This document shows positions 16,869-25,111 of a stretch of 37,268 bases of DNA, in pieces. The notes below the pieces were generated by a model. It was not told the origin of the DNA, did no database searches, and saw only the letters and a list, made by a program, of their open reading frames with translations. This stretch comes from Deltaproteobacteria bacterium (GTDB lineage: Bacteria; Myxococcota_A; UBA9160; UBA4427): NCBI GenBank assembly GCA_002709835.1, contig PAQX01000029.1, positions 1 to 37,268 of the forward strand, given 5' to 3'. The translations under genes were made by a program, and so were the position numbers. Position 1 is the first letter of the stretch, and the number at the start of each line of letters is the position of its first letter.

Positions 16869-18502
16869 CGCGCTCGTTCCGGTCGTTCCGTCGGCAGGTC
16901 CGGCTGCTCCGCGATCCGATCCGCGGCTCGCTCGGCGACCATCATGACCGGCGCGTAGATGTTCGCGTTGGTGATCTTCGGGAAGACCGACGCATCGACG
17001 ACGCGAAGCCCTTCGAGCCCGCGGACCGCGAAGGTCTTCGGGTCGACGACCGCGTCGTCGTCCTCGCCCATCCGGCAGGTGCCGCACGGGTGGAGGGCCG
17101 TCTCGGCTTCTCGCGCGACCCATTCGAGAATCTTCTTCTCGCCGCGCACCTCTGGCCCGGGTGAGAGCTCGCCGCCGTCGAAGCGCCGAAAGGCGGGTTG
17201 TCCGAGGAGGTCGCGGGCGACCTCGATCGCCTCCACCCATTCACTGCGGTCCTGCTCGGTGGAGAGGTAGTTGAAGCGGAGCCGCGGCGGGACGCGCGGA
17301 TCCGCGCTCCGGATCCGCAGGTCGCCGCGGGCGTCGGAGAGCATCGGGCCGATGTGGAGCTGGTAGCCATGGCCCTCGACCGGGCGCGTGCCGTCGTATC
17401 GGACCGCGAGGGGCAGGAAATGGATCATCAGGTCGGGGTAGGGCGCGGCAGGGCGGCTCCGCACGAAGCCCCCCGCTTCGAAATGGTTCGTCATGCCCGG
17501 TCCACGACCGAACAGCCACTGCAACCCTATCCAGGGGCGCCTCCACATCTGGATCTGGGGGGACATCGAGACGGGCTGCGTGCAGGCGTGTTGGACGTAG
17601 ACCTCGAGATGGTCCTGGAGGTTCCGACCGACGCCGGGTAGGTCGTGGCGGACGTCGACGCCTGCCTCGCGGAGCACCTCGGTGGGGCCGATGCCCGAGA
17701 GCTGGAGGAGTTGGGGCGTGTTGATCGCGCCGCCCGCACAGATCACGTCGTCGGCGAGCACGAAGCGTCGTCGGCCGCGGTGATCGATCTCGACGCCGTC
17801 GGTTCGCCGGCCGTCGAGGACGATGCGCCGCGCGAAGGCGCCGGTCCAGACGTCCAGGTTCGGGCGCCGGCGGACCGGATGAAGGTAGGCTCGCGCCGCG
17901 CTCCAGCGCCGTCCGCCCCGGACGTTGCGATCGAACCGACCGAAGCCTTCCTGTCGAGCGCCGTTCACGTCGTCGGTCGTGCCATGTCCCGCTTCCTGCG
18001 CCGCGGCGAAGAGAGCCTCGAAGAGCGGGCCCTCGGCGGCGCCGCGTTCGAGGTGGAGTGGGCCCGTGCGACCGCGCCACGCTTCGTCGCCGAGCGGGGT
18101 GGCCTCCATCCGTTTGAAGTAGGGCAGGCAGTCGGCGTGGCTCCAGTCTTCGAGCCCCGGTTCCTCGGCCCAGCCGTCGTAGTCGAGCGGGTGGCCGCGT
18201 TGGAACACCATGCCATTGATGCTGCTCGATCCGCCGAGGACGCGACCCCGTGCGTGGGCGATCCGGCGCCCGCCCATGTGGGGCTCGGGTTCGGAGACGT
18301 AGCCCCAGTCGTAGAACCGGTTGCCGGGCGGGATGGTGAGGGCTGCGGGCATGTGGATGCCCACGTCGAAGCGCCAGTCGCGGCGGCCGGCTTCGACGAG
18401 GAGCACACGCCGGTCCGGATCGGCGCTGAGTCGGTTGGCGAGCACGCAGCCGGCGGAGCCACCGCCGAGGATCACGAGGTTGTAGTGGAGGGAGGTCATC
18501 AT
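16865..18502 (-). CDS. GMC-family FAD oxidoreductase (choline/alcohol dehydrogenase type)
   Basis: A 545-residue flavoprotein. It has the N-terminal dinucleotide fold G-G-G-S-A-G-C-V-L-A-N-R-L with E-A-G closing the ribose site, the GMC signature 1 region G-R-V-L-G-G-S-S-S-I-N-G-M, signature 2 (A-G-G-A-I-N-T-P-Q-L-L-Q-L-S-G-I-G), the active-site H-P-C-G-T-C-R-M-G, and the C-terminal T-N-A-N-I-Y-A-P Asn region. GMC enzymes oxidise primary alcohols such as choline, or long-chain and terpenoid alcohols. It overlaps the TetR gene before it by 4 bases, like betI-betA, but no betB or choline transporter is near, so the substrate is left open. Confidence 0.92.
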   Translation of the reverse strand: MMTSLHYNLVILGGGSAGCVLANRLSADPDRRVLLVEAGRRDWRFDVGIHMPAALTIPPGNRFYDWGYVSEPEPHMGGRRIAHARGRVLGGSSSINGMVFQRGHPLDYDGWAEEPGLEDWSHADCLPYFKRMEATPLGDEAWRGRTGPLHLERGAAEGPLFEALFAAAQEAGHGTTDDVNGARQEGFGRFDRNVRGGRRWSAARAYLHPVRRRPNLDVWTGAFARRIVLDGRRTDGVEIDHRGRRRFVLADDVICAGGAINTPQLLQLSGIGPTEVLREAGVDVRHDLPGVGRNLQDHLEVYVQHACTQPVSMSPQIQMWRRPWIGLQWLFGRGPGMTNHFEAGGFVRSRPAAPYPDLMIHFLPLAVRYDGTRPVEGHGYQLHIGPMLSDARGDLRIRSADPRVPPRLRFNYLSTEQDRSEWVEAIEVARDLLGQPAFRRFDGGELSPGPEVRGEKKILEWVAREAETALHPCGTCRMGEDDDAVVDPKTFAVRGLEGLRVVDASVFPKITNANIYAPVMMVAERAADRIAEQPDLPTERPERAR

Positions 18503-19050
18503 GCGTCCTCCGTGCAGGTCAGTTCATGGAGGGCTGCGAGCGCTTCTCGACCGGCGGTCGGGTCCAGTTCATTCAGGCCGAGCAGCGCGGAGAGCCAGAG
18601 GCCGTCGGCGGCCAGCCGAACGAGGGTGGCGGTGGTCTCGTCGATCCCGTCTGCGGCGAGGCGCGCGTGCCAGCGCGCGAAGGCCTCCCGGAGCTGAACC
18701 ATGTGTGTGGAGTCGCGGCCGAGGGTCGCCAGGATCCCCGCCATGAGCCGGGCCGAGTTGTCTGCCGGCTTGCCCTCGGCGGTCACCGTGGTCGCGAGAT
18801 AGGCGCGCGTGAAGGCACCGGGCCCACGGTCGTCGGCCTCGGTAAGCGTCTCGAGCCGTTCGTCGAAGCCCTGAAGCATGCGCTCGCAGAGGCCCGCGAC
18901 CAGCGCTTCCTTCGAAGCAAAGTGGTAGAGCAGGCCCCCCTTGCTGATGGCGGCTTCCGCGGCGATCGCTTCGAGCACGAGGCCGCCCGGCCCTTCGGAG
19001 AGGAGGCGGGCTTCGGCGGCATTCAGGATCCGGTCTCGCGTGTCGGGCAT
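18499..19050 (-). CDS. TetR-family transcriptional regulator (controls the GMC gene)
   Basis: A 183-residue repressor. The helix-turn-helix is at residues 4-48: R-D-R-I-L-N-A-A-E then L-E-A-I-A-A-E-A-A-I-S-K-G-G-L-L-Y-H-F-A-S-K-E-A-L. The C-terminal helices (V-R-L-A-A-D-G-L-W-L-S-A-L-L-G-L) resemble the TetR C-terminal 6-type ligand domain. The ATG at 19050 was chosen over 19119 because the TetR fold starts there and the earlier codons lie in the shared promoter region. The stop overlaps the GMC start by 4 bases. Likely represses itself and the GMC gene. Confidence 0.88.
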   Translation of the reverse strand: MPDTRDRILNAAEARLLSEGPGGLVLEAIAAEAAISKGGLLYHFASKEALVAGLCERMLQGFDERLETLTEADDRGPGAFTRAYLATTVTAEGKPADNSARLMAGILATLGRDSTHMVQLREAFARWHARLAADGIDETTATLVRLAADGLWLSALLGLNELDPTAGREALAALHELTCTEDA

Positions 19051-19142
19051 CGGGGGACTGTACCGTCCAGCCGGTATAGTTGTCGATTTTGAGATCAACT
19101 CTGTTATTCGAGAGCTCATTTCTGTAGAATTACTTCAGTTTT
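19051..19142. promoter_or_regulatory. AT-rich shared promoter/operator region between two TetR genes
   Basis: These 92 bp are much richer in A/T than the flanks. They hold an inverted repeat AGTTG-N13-CAACT (19078-19100), with TTGA-GA-TCAA nested inside it, GAGCTC near 19111, and an imperfect palindrome CTGTAG-AATTA-CTTCAG (19122-19138) right against the start of the rightward TetR gene. TAGAAT (19125-19130) is one base from a consensus -10. These are good candidates for TetR operators that control both units. Confidence 0.55.
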
Positions 19143-19763
19143 TTGCTGGCTGAATCCCGATCACGCGACCTCGAATCCCTGCCGAAGGCGGAGCGAACCC
19201 GGCTTCGCCTGGTCCAGGCCGTCCGGGACGAGATCGGGTCGACGGGCGCGTTCACCGCGGATCTCGCCGCACGCCGCGCGGGCAGTGCCACGGCGACCTT
19301 CTACAACCACTTCCCATCGAAGGAGGTGGCGCTCCAGGCGGTCTACGGGGAGTTGATGGAGGAGCTCGTCGAATCGGTCGAGCGGATGCTGCGCATCGAG
19401 CGGGTCCTCGAAGTCGGGCTCGACGCGTTCGTCGGAGAGTGGGTGCTGGGCGTCGCATCGTTCTTCCGGAGGAACGCGCGGGTTTTCAGCGCGGCGCAGG
19501 TGGCGCTTCCGGACTCGAAGGCGATGCGCGAGATCTTCCGCGACCGCGAGGCGGTGGCGCTCGAGGCCTACGCCCGCTTCGTGCGACTGGGGCAGGCGGC
19601 CCGTGTCCTGCGGGAGGGCGACGTCGCTGCGATGGCGCAGGTGATGATGGTGACGAGCGAGGGGTGGCTCCATCCCTCTGTGCAGACGATCGAAGCGGGG
19701 GACGCCTTCCATACCGAGCTCACGGGATCGGTCGTGCGAATGCTCGCCCCGAACGAGGAGTGA
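19143..19763 (+). CDS. TetR-family transcriptional regulator (controls thiolase/carotenoid oxygenase)
   Basis: A 206-residue regulator. The HTH runs from about residue 17 to 63: R-T-R-L-R-L-V-Q-A-V-R-D-E-I then A-D-L-A-A-R-R-A-G-S-A-T-A-T-F-Y-N-H-F-P-S-K-E. No ATG or GTG precedes the HTH in frame; the only candidates are TTG at 19143 or CTG after it, and a stop lies upstream in frame (19125-19127). There is no ribosome site, but a -10-like TAGAAT ends 12 bases before the TTG, so translation may start on a leaderless or nearly leaderless mRNA. First gene of a three-gene run with the thiolase (9 bases after) and the carotenoid oxygenase. Confidence 0.82.
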   Translation: MLAESRSRDLESLPKAERTRLRLVQAVRDEIGSTGAFTADLAARRAGSATATFYNHFPSKEVALQAVYGELMEELVESVERMLRIERVLEVGLDAFVGEWVLGVASFFRRNARVFSAAQVALPDSKAMREIFRDREAVALEAYARFVRLGQAARVLREGDVAAMAQVMMVTSEGWLHPSVQTIEAGDAFHTELTGSVVRMLAPNEE

Positions 19764-19772
19764 GGAAGCGCG

Positions 19773-20999
19773 ATGGGTATTCGAGTACTCGGCGGCAATC
19801 AGACGGATTTTGCGCGGAACTGGACGCGCGAAGGCCTCGACATCAGCGACCTCTTCCGGAGCGTGATCGAGACGACCCTCGACCGGGCGGCCATCGACCC
19901 GGCGCAGATCGAGAGCATCCATGTCGGCAACGCGTTCGGGCAGCTCTACACCGGGCAGGGGCATCTCGGCGCCATGCCGGCGACCGTCGTGCCGGAACTC
20001 TGGGGCAAGCCGGCGATGCGCCACGAGGCGGCCTGTGCTTCGGGCTCGATCGCGACGCTGACCGCGATGGCCGAGATCGAGAGCGGTCGGTACGACTGCG
20101 TCCTGATTCTCGGCGCAGAGCTCGAGAAGACGATGCCCGGTGCCGAGGCGGCGCGTGTCCAGGAGGCCGCGGCCTGGGTCGGGCGCGAGACCGACGTCGA
20201 GGAGGCGATCTGGGCTTCGATGTTCGATCGCGTCGCGGCGGAATACGACGCAAGATATGGCCTCGACGAGAAGTACCTGCGCGCCATCGGTGAGATCAAC
20301 CTCTCGAACGCGAAGGCGAATCCGAACGCCCAGACTCGAGGTTGGGCGCTCGGCCCCGAGAGCTTCGCGGCCGACGAAGAGGCCAATCCACGCGTAGCCG
20401 GGCGGCTGCGCCGCAACGACTGTTGTCAGATCACCGACGGAGGCGCGGGGGTCGTCCTCGTCTCCGAGCGCTGGCTCGCGGAGCACGGTCGCCTCGCGGA
20501 CGGTGCGGAGATCGCCGGTTGGGGGCATCAGACCGTCGGCTTGTCGAACGAGTCGAAGCTCTCCCGGAGCCAGGGCGAGGAGTTCGTGATGCCCCACGTC
20601 CGCAAGGCGATCACCGACGCCTGGTCTCGCGCGGGCATGGCAGGCGCAGACGATCTCGACGCGATCGAGACCCACGATTGCATGACGCCGAGCGAATACA
20701 TGGCGATCGATCACTTCGGGCTGGCGGCACCGGGGCAGAGTTGGCAGGTGATCGAGAACGGTGACCTGCTCCGGGACGGCGGAACGACGCCGATCAACCC
20801 GAGCGGGGGCCTGATCGGCGGCGGCCACCCGGTCGGGGCGACCGGGATCCGCATGCTCGTGGATGCCGTGAATCAGGTGACCGGGCAGGCCGGCGAGACG
20901 CAGGTCGAAGGGGCGTCCCGTGTCCAGACCTTGAACATCGGCGGCAGTACCGCGACGACGGTGAGCTTCGTCGTCGAGCGACCGGCACAGAGGAGCTGA
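19773..20999 (+). CDS. thiolase-family protein (acetyl-CoA acetyltransferase / SCP-x type)
   Basis: A 408-residue thiolase. The acyl-enzyme Cys is Cys88 in R-H-E-A-A-C-A-S-G-S, and the G-G-G-H-P-V-G-A-T-G motif near residue 350 supplies the active-site His. The C-terminal motif reads N-I-G-G-S, without the usual C-x-G Cys of biosynthetic or degradative thiolases, as in SCP-x and related thiolase-like enzymes. These cleave or bind branched, sterol-type or aromatic acyl-CoAs. GAGGAAG precedes the ATG, 9 bases after the TetR stop; the carotenoid oxygenase follows after 4 bases. Acyl-CoA processing downstream of an oxidative cleavage is the likely role. Confidence 0.88.
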   Translation: MGIRVLGGNQTDFARNWTREGLDISDLFRSVIETTLDRAAIDPAQIESIHVGNAFGQLYTGQGHLGAMPATVVPELWGKPAMRHEAACASGSIATLTAMAEIESGRYDCVLILGAELEKTMPGAEAARVQEAAAWVGRETDVEEAIWASMFDRVAAEYDARYGLDEKYLRAIGEINLSNAKANPNAQTRGWALGPESFAADEEANPRVAGRLRRNDCCQITDGGAGVVLVSERWLAEHGRLADGAEIAGWGHQTVGLSNESKLSRSQGEEFVMPHVRKAITDAWSRAGMAGADDLDAIETHDCMTPSEYMAIDHFGLAAPGQSWQVIENGDLLRDGGTTPINPSGGLIGGGHPVGATGIRMLVDAVNQVTGQAGETQVEGASRVQTLNIGGSTATTVSFVVERPAQRS

Positions 21000-21003
21000 C
21001 GAG

Positions 21004-22467
21004 ATGAAGACGGAAATCCACGAAAACTTCGCGTCGACGCTCCCCGCGAACGACGATCATCCCTACCGCACGGGCGCCTGGCGCCCGCAGACGACCGAGT
21101 ACGACGCCTGGGACCTCGAGGTCGAAGGTGAGATTCCGCGGGACCTCGCCGGGGTCTACCTGCGCAATACCGAGAACCCGCTGCTCGCGCCGATCGAGCG
21201 TTATCACCCCTTCGACGGGGACGGGATGCTTCACTCGATTTCCTTCGAGGACGGAGACGCCGTGTATCGGAACCGCTTCGTACGGACCGACGGCTTCGCG
21301 GCCGAGCGTGAGGCAGGCGAGTCGCTCTTCGCGGGGGCCGCCGAGAACACGAAGCTCGCCCGGCGTGAGTGCGATCTGGGTGCGCGCCCCAACATGAAGG
21401 ACGCCTCGAGCACCGACATCGTCGTGCACAACGGAGAAGCGCTCTCGAGCTTCTGGCTCTGCGGCGACCTCTATCGCCACGACCCGAAGACGCTGGCGCC
21501 TCTCGGCAAGGCGGGCTTCGGCGGACGCTTCCCGAAGGAGGGGGTCTCTGCACACCCGAAGATCGACGAGGTCTCGGGCGAGATGCTCTTCTTCAACTAC
21601 GGCACCGAAGCACCCTACATGCACTACGGCGTCCTCGATCCCGACGGTTCTCTGGCCCACTACGTGGACATCCCGTTACCCGGCGCGCGGATGCCCCACG
21701 ACATGGCCTTCACCGAGAACTTCGCGATCCTGAACGACTGCCCGATGTTCTGGAACCCGGACCTGCTGAAGAAGGGGCACCACGTCTCTTCGTACTATCC
21801 GGAGCTGCCGACCCGCTTCGGTGTGATCCCGCGACGGGGAAGCGCCGAGAACGTTCGCTGGTTCGAAGCGGCGCCCACCTACGTGCTCCACTGGATCAAT
21901 GCCTACGAAGAGGGCGATGAGATCATCCTGGACGGCTTCTTTCAGGAGAACCCGTCTCCGGAGCGCGAGCCGGGCATGACGCCCCAGCAGATGATGCTCC
22001 GGTTCCTCGATCTCCATACGATGCAGGCCTACCCCCACCGCTGGCGCTTCGATCTGAAGACCGGCGAATGCCACGAGGAGAGACTCAGCGATCGGGTCAT
22101 GGAGTTCGGGATGATCAATGGACGCTACGGCGGTCGCCGCAACCGCTACAGCTACAACGCGCTGCCGGCGAAGGGTTGGTTCGGCTTCGAGGGCGTGATC
22201 AAGCAGGATCTCGAGACCGGCCGAGAAGAGGTCGTCGAGCTGTCCGAAGGGGTCTACGCGAGCGAAACGGTGATGGCTCCGCGGATCGGCTCGCGCGCCG
22301 AGGACGACGGTTACCTGGTCACGTTCACGATGGACATGAACGAGGATCGCTCCCATTGCCTGGTGCTCGACGCTGCGAATCCGGCGGCCGAGCCCGTTGC
22401 GAAGATCACGCTGCCCGAGCGGATGTCCTGCGGAACCCATGCGTTCTGGCACGGGACCGGGAACTGA
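21004..22467 (+). CDS. carotenoid/stilbene cleavage oxygenase (RPE65 family)
   Basis: A 487-residue non-haem iron oxygenase. The four His that bind iron in this seven-bladed propeller family are placed as His184 (A-H-P-K-I-D), His232 (P-H-D-M-A-F), His296 (L-H-W-I-N-A-Y) and His479 (C-G-T-H-A-F-W-H-G). The N-terminal G-V-Y-L-R-N-T-E-N-P and H-P-F-D-G-D-G-M are also typical. Members split a C=C bond of carotenoids, apocarotenoids or lignostilbene-like compounds into aldehydes or ketones. Cotranscribed with TetR and thiolase genes, which suggests catabolism rather than pigment synthesis; no phytoene genes are in the window. Confidence 0.93.
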   Translation: MKTEIHENFASTLPANDDHPYRTGAWRPQTTEYDAWDLEVEGEIPRDLAGVYLRNTENPLLAPIERYHPFDGDGMLHSISFEDGDAVYRNRFVRTDGFAAEREAGESLFAGAAENTKLARRECDLGARPNMKDASSTDIVVHNGEALSSFWLCGDLYRHDPKTLAPLGKAGFGGRFPKEGVSAHPKIDEVSGEMLFFNYGTEAPYMHYGVLDPDGSLAHYVDIPLPGARMPHDMAFTENFAILNDCPMFWNPDLLKKGHHVSSYYPELPTRFGVIPRRGSAENVRWFEAAPTYVLHWINAYEEGDEIILDGFFQENPSPEREPGMTPQQMMLRFLDLHTMQAYPHRWRFDLKTGECHEERLSDRVMEFGMINGRYGGRRNRYSYNALPAKGWFGFEGVIKQDLETGREEVVELSEGVYASETVMAPRIGSRAEDDGYLVTFTMDMNEDRSHCLVLDAANPAAEPVAKITLPERMSCGTHAFWHGTGN

Positions 22468-22474
22468 GGGGGCA

Positions 22475-23389
22475 CTAGGCGAGGCGCCATGCGCCGAGGA
22501 CCAGCACGACGCTGGTCAGGAACGCGGCGATCTGGGCGGGGGGCTCGGGCCGCGGGCGGCGCGCGAGGGGCAGCGAGATCGCGAGGCCGGCGAGGGCCCC
22601 CGCGGCCAGGCCGAAGAGGTGGGCGGCGAAGTCGACCTTCGGGCCGGGGCCGCCGAGCATCGCCACGATCGCGAGCCCGGCACCGAGGGGGACCCACGCG
22701 CCGCGGCGCGAGGGGCCGCCCTCGTGGCGTCGCCACGCCGCGAGTCCGGCCAGCACGCCGACGAGGCCGAAGACGCCCGTCGAGGCCCCGACGGAGCTGT
22801 GGGCGTGTCCGTACCAGACGGCGTTGGCGAGGTTGCCCGCCGTGCCGCTCGCGAGGAAGGCGAGCAGGGCGCAGCCGACGCCGAGACGGCCCGCGAGCGC
22901 GGCGAGGAAGAACCCGCCGAAGAGGGCGTTGCCCGCAACGTGCGAGAGGTCGGCGTGAAGGGTGAGCGCCGTGAGGGTCCGATGGACCTCGCCTTCGAGC
23001 ACGAGCGCGGCCTGGCTGTCGCCCGCGTCCACGTAGGCGCGGTGGTTTCCGGTCCGCACCAGGAGGAGATGAAACGCGACCATCACGAGGGCGAGCGCAT
23101 AGGCGAGGGCCATCTGGCTCGGTCGGGTCGTCGCATCCGGCTCCGGCGGGGGCGGCATCAGGCGCTCGGCGCGTTCCGCGCACCACGCCGTCAGGATCCC
23201 GTCTGCAGCGCCGACGCGATCGGTATCCACCTCGATCCGCCAGCCCTGAGCGGTCTGGCGCGCACGGGGCTCGAAGCCCTCCGCGACCAGGACCAGGGTC
23301 CAGTCCTCGGCTTCGCGCTTGCGCGGCGTGACCGCCCGTGTGAGGGAGCGGCCCGGGGCGAGCGCGACGTCGTCTTCGTATGCGGCCAT
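22475..23389 (-). CDS. rhomboid-family intramembrane serine protease
   Basis: A 304-residue protein. Residues 1-90 form a soluble N-terminal domain (E-V-D-T-D-R-V-G-A-A-D-G-I-L-T-A-W) and the rest has about seven membrane helices. Catalytic residues are in place: G-A-S-T-G-V-F-G with Ser203 as the nucleophile and A-A-H-L-F-G-L with His257. The upstream H-A-D-L-S-H-V-A-G-N-A-L-F gives the conserved H-x-x-x-x-H-x-x-x-N oxyanion-region motif. Cleaves membrane proteins within or near the membrane; substrate not known. Convergent with the carotenoid oxygenase gene, 7 bases apart. Confidence 0.93.
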   Translation of the reverse strand: MAAYEDDVALAPGRSLTRAVTPRKREAEDWTLVLVAEGFEPRARQTAQGWRIEVDTDRVGAADGILTAWCAERAERLMPPPPEPDATTRPSQMALAYALALVMVAFHLLLVRTGNHRAYVDAGDSQAALVLEGEVHRTLTALTLHADLSHVAGNALFGGFFLAALAGRLGVGCALLAFLASGTAGNLANAVWYGHAHSSVGASTGVFGLVGVLAGLAAWRRHEGGPSRRGAWVPLGAGLAIVAMLGGPGPKVDFAAHLFGLAAGALAGLAISLPLARRPRPEPPAQIAAFLTSVVLVLGAWRLA

Positions 23390-23405
23390 GCGTGCGGACC
23401 ATGGT

Positions 23406-23429
23406 AACGTCCATGATGAAGGCGACGTT
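23406..23429. promoter_or_regulatory. inverted repeat AACGTC-N12-GACGTT in a divergent promoter region
   Basis: Six-base arms lie between the rhomboid gene (-) and the kinase gene (+), 17 and 67 bases from the two starts. Possibly an operator for one of them; arms this short could occur by chance. Confidence 0.3.
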
Positions 23430-23496
23430 CATGTGAGCGTCGTCGTCGTCCGAAGAAGCGGAGCGTCGTCGCTCCCGCGGACGATCCGGAGGATCG

Positions 23497-24462
23497 ATGA
23501 ACAGGCCGAACTCCCCGCGCTCGCTGGTCCGCGTCGAGACGATCGCGCTTCGTGGACCCGGCGTGGTGATCCTCACGGGCCCCTCGAGCTGCGGGAAGGG
23601 GGAGGTTGCCGCCGCCCTCTGCGATCTCGTGTCGATCGATCCGGCGCGGCACCTGTCGATGGGCGAGATCCTGCGGTCGACGATCGATCGATCGAAGTCG
23701 GACGAAAGCTTTGCCCGGCTTCTCTCGGACAAGTATCAGCTCTCGTCGGAGGTCAGCATCTTCGACTGTCTCGACACGACCGAAGAGCTTTCGAAGAAGG
23801 TCAAGCGCTACCTGCCGGATCTCGAGCGGCATTTCGGACGGACCCCGAGCCGGTTCATTTCGGACGAGGTGAGTGGGACGCCCGAGGTCAGCCAGCTCGA
23901 CTGGCTCGAGTTCTGCACCGCGCGCGGACTCCTGATCCCGAATCGCTGGACCCAGGATCTGATCTCGGCGGAGATCGACCGCGCCCTCGCCGAAGGGAAG
24001 CGGACCGGAGAGGACGAGTCGCCCTTCATCCTCGACGGCTACCCGCGAACGGTGACCGCCGCGCAGCACCTCCTCGGTTTTCTCGACCAGGCCGACGTGC
24101 CCGTCCTCAAGGTGCTCCACCTCTCGATCAGCAAGGCCGAGATGAGTGCCCGCGCCGGCAAGCGCGGTCGTGCGGACGACAACGAAGAGGCGCTGCGTCG
24201 CCGCTTCGAGTTCTACGTCGAAAACGTCCAGCCCTCGGTCGACTACCTGAAGACCGAGCTCGGCGGGGACCGCATCGCGCTGATCGACGCCCATCAGCCC
24301 GCCTTCGACGAGGCGAGCGGCCAGCGCGTCTTCGATCTTCATCGATCGATCGACAACGTCGTGTCGTCGGCGCTGCGAGCCCTGGGCGTGCCTAGCGTGA
24401 TCGTGCGCGATCTGCTCGAGGGGCGCCGAGAGGCCCGGCTCGCTGCCGAAGCCGATGGCTGA
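23497..24462 (+). CDS. adenylate-kinase-like nucleoside monophosphate kinase
   Basis: A 321-residue P-loop kinase. The Walker A is T-G-P-S-S-C-G-K-G near residues 27-35, the NMP-binding motif is I-L-D-G-Y-P-R-T near 180, and R-A-D-D-N-E-E-A-L-R-R-R-F-E-F-Y matches the LID-flanking R-x-D-D-N motif of adenylate kinases. It is about 100 residues longer than a normal adenylate kinase because of an insertion (about residues 60-160, with L-S-S-E-V-S-I-F-D-C-L-D) and a C-terminal tail, so it is probably a specialised paralogue rather than the housekeeping Adk. The GGAGG before the ATG is clear. The last 8 bases overlap the next gene. Confidence 0.8.
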   Translation: MNRPNSPRSLVRVETIALRGPGVVILTGPSSCGKGEVAAALCDLVSIDPARHLSMGEILRSTIDRSKSDESFARLLSDKYQLSSEVSIFDCLDTTEELSKKVKRYLPDLERHFGRTPSRFISDEVSGTPEVSQLDWLEFCTARGLLIPNRWTQDLISAEIDRALAEGKRTGEDESPFILDGYPRTVTAAQHLLGFLDQADVPVLKVLHLSISKAEMSARAGKRGRADDNEEALRRRFEFYVENVQPSVDYLKTELGGDRIALIDAHQPAFDEASGQRVFDLHRSIDNVVSSALRALGVPSVIVRDLLEGRREARLAAEADG

Positions 24463-25072
24463 ACTCGTCTGGCCGTCCCCGGAGAGCGACGATCTCGGTC
24501 GCTACCTCGAGGACACGATCACCATCGACTGGCAGTCGCCCGCCTTGATGGAGACGGCGAAGGGGGTGATCGAAGGGTGCGAGACGCCGGAGGCGCGGCT
24601 CGAAGCGCTGTTCGGCTTCGTGCGCGACGAGATCTCCCACGCTTTCGACGTCCAGCCGGAGAAGGCCACGTGCAGCGCGAGCCAGGTGCTCAAGGAGCGC
24701 CAGGGCCTGTGTTATGCCAAGAGCCATCTCATCGCAGGGATGTTGCGCTACGCCGGATTTCCGGCCGGCTTCTGTTATGCGCGGCTGGCGAGCGAGGATC
24801 AGCGGAGCGGGTTCGTGCTGCACGGCTTCAACGCCGTCTACTGGTCGCCGACGGAATCCTGGCTCTTCGTGGATGCGAGTGGGCGAGCCGGCATGCCGGC
24901 GGCGACGGTGCGCTTCGAATCGCCCTGGGAGCTCCCCTTCGAGGTCGACCCGCAGTCAGGCGAGTCCTTCGTGCCGGACATCTATCGGCGGCCGCCGAAG
25001 CGGATCATCGATCTCCTCGAGCGCGCTCCCGACTTCACAGCCGTCCGTCGGAACCTTCCGGACACGCTCTGA
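24455..25072 (+). CDS. transglutaminase-like cysteine protease-fold protein
   Basis: A 205-residue protein with the transglutaminase core: Cys86 in G-L-C-Y-A-K-S-H-L, His in V-L-H-G-F-N-A-V-Y-W (about 128), and Asp in F-V-D-A-S-G-R (about 145). The order and spacing of Cys-His-Asp fit the family. No signal peptide, so it acts in the cytoplasm. Members are mostly amidases, peptidases or peptide cross-linking enzymes of unknown substrate. Its ATG lies inside the end of the adenylate-kinase-like gene (ATGGCTGA), so the two are translationally coupled and may act together. Confidence 0.82.
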   Translation: MAELVWPSPESDDLGRYLEDTITIDWQSPALMETAKGVIEGCETPEARLEALFGFVRDEISHAFDVQPEKATCSASQVLKERQGLCYAKSHLIAGMLRYAGFPAGFCYARLASEDQRSGFVLHGFNAVYWSPTESWLFVDASGRAGMPAATVRFESPWELPFEVDPQSGESFVPDIYRRPPKRIIDLLERAPDFTAVRRNLPDTL

Positions 25073-25111
25073 CTCTGCGAACATGAGACTCCCGTCGAAA
25101 GAGGAGGGAGC

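Noticed and set aside
16865..19050. Calling the GMC/TetR pair betA/betI
   Set aside because: The arrangement is alike, but no betaine aldehyde dehydrogenase or choline transporter is near and GMC enzymes have many substrates.
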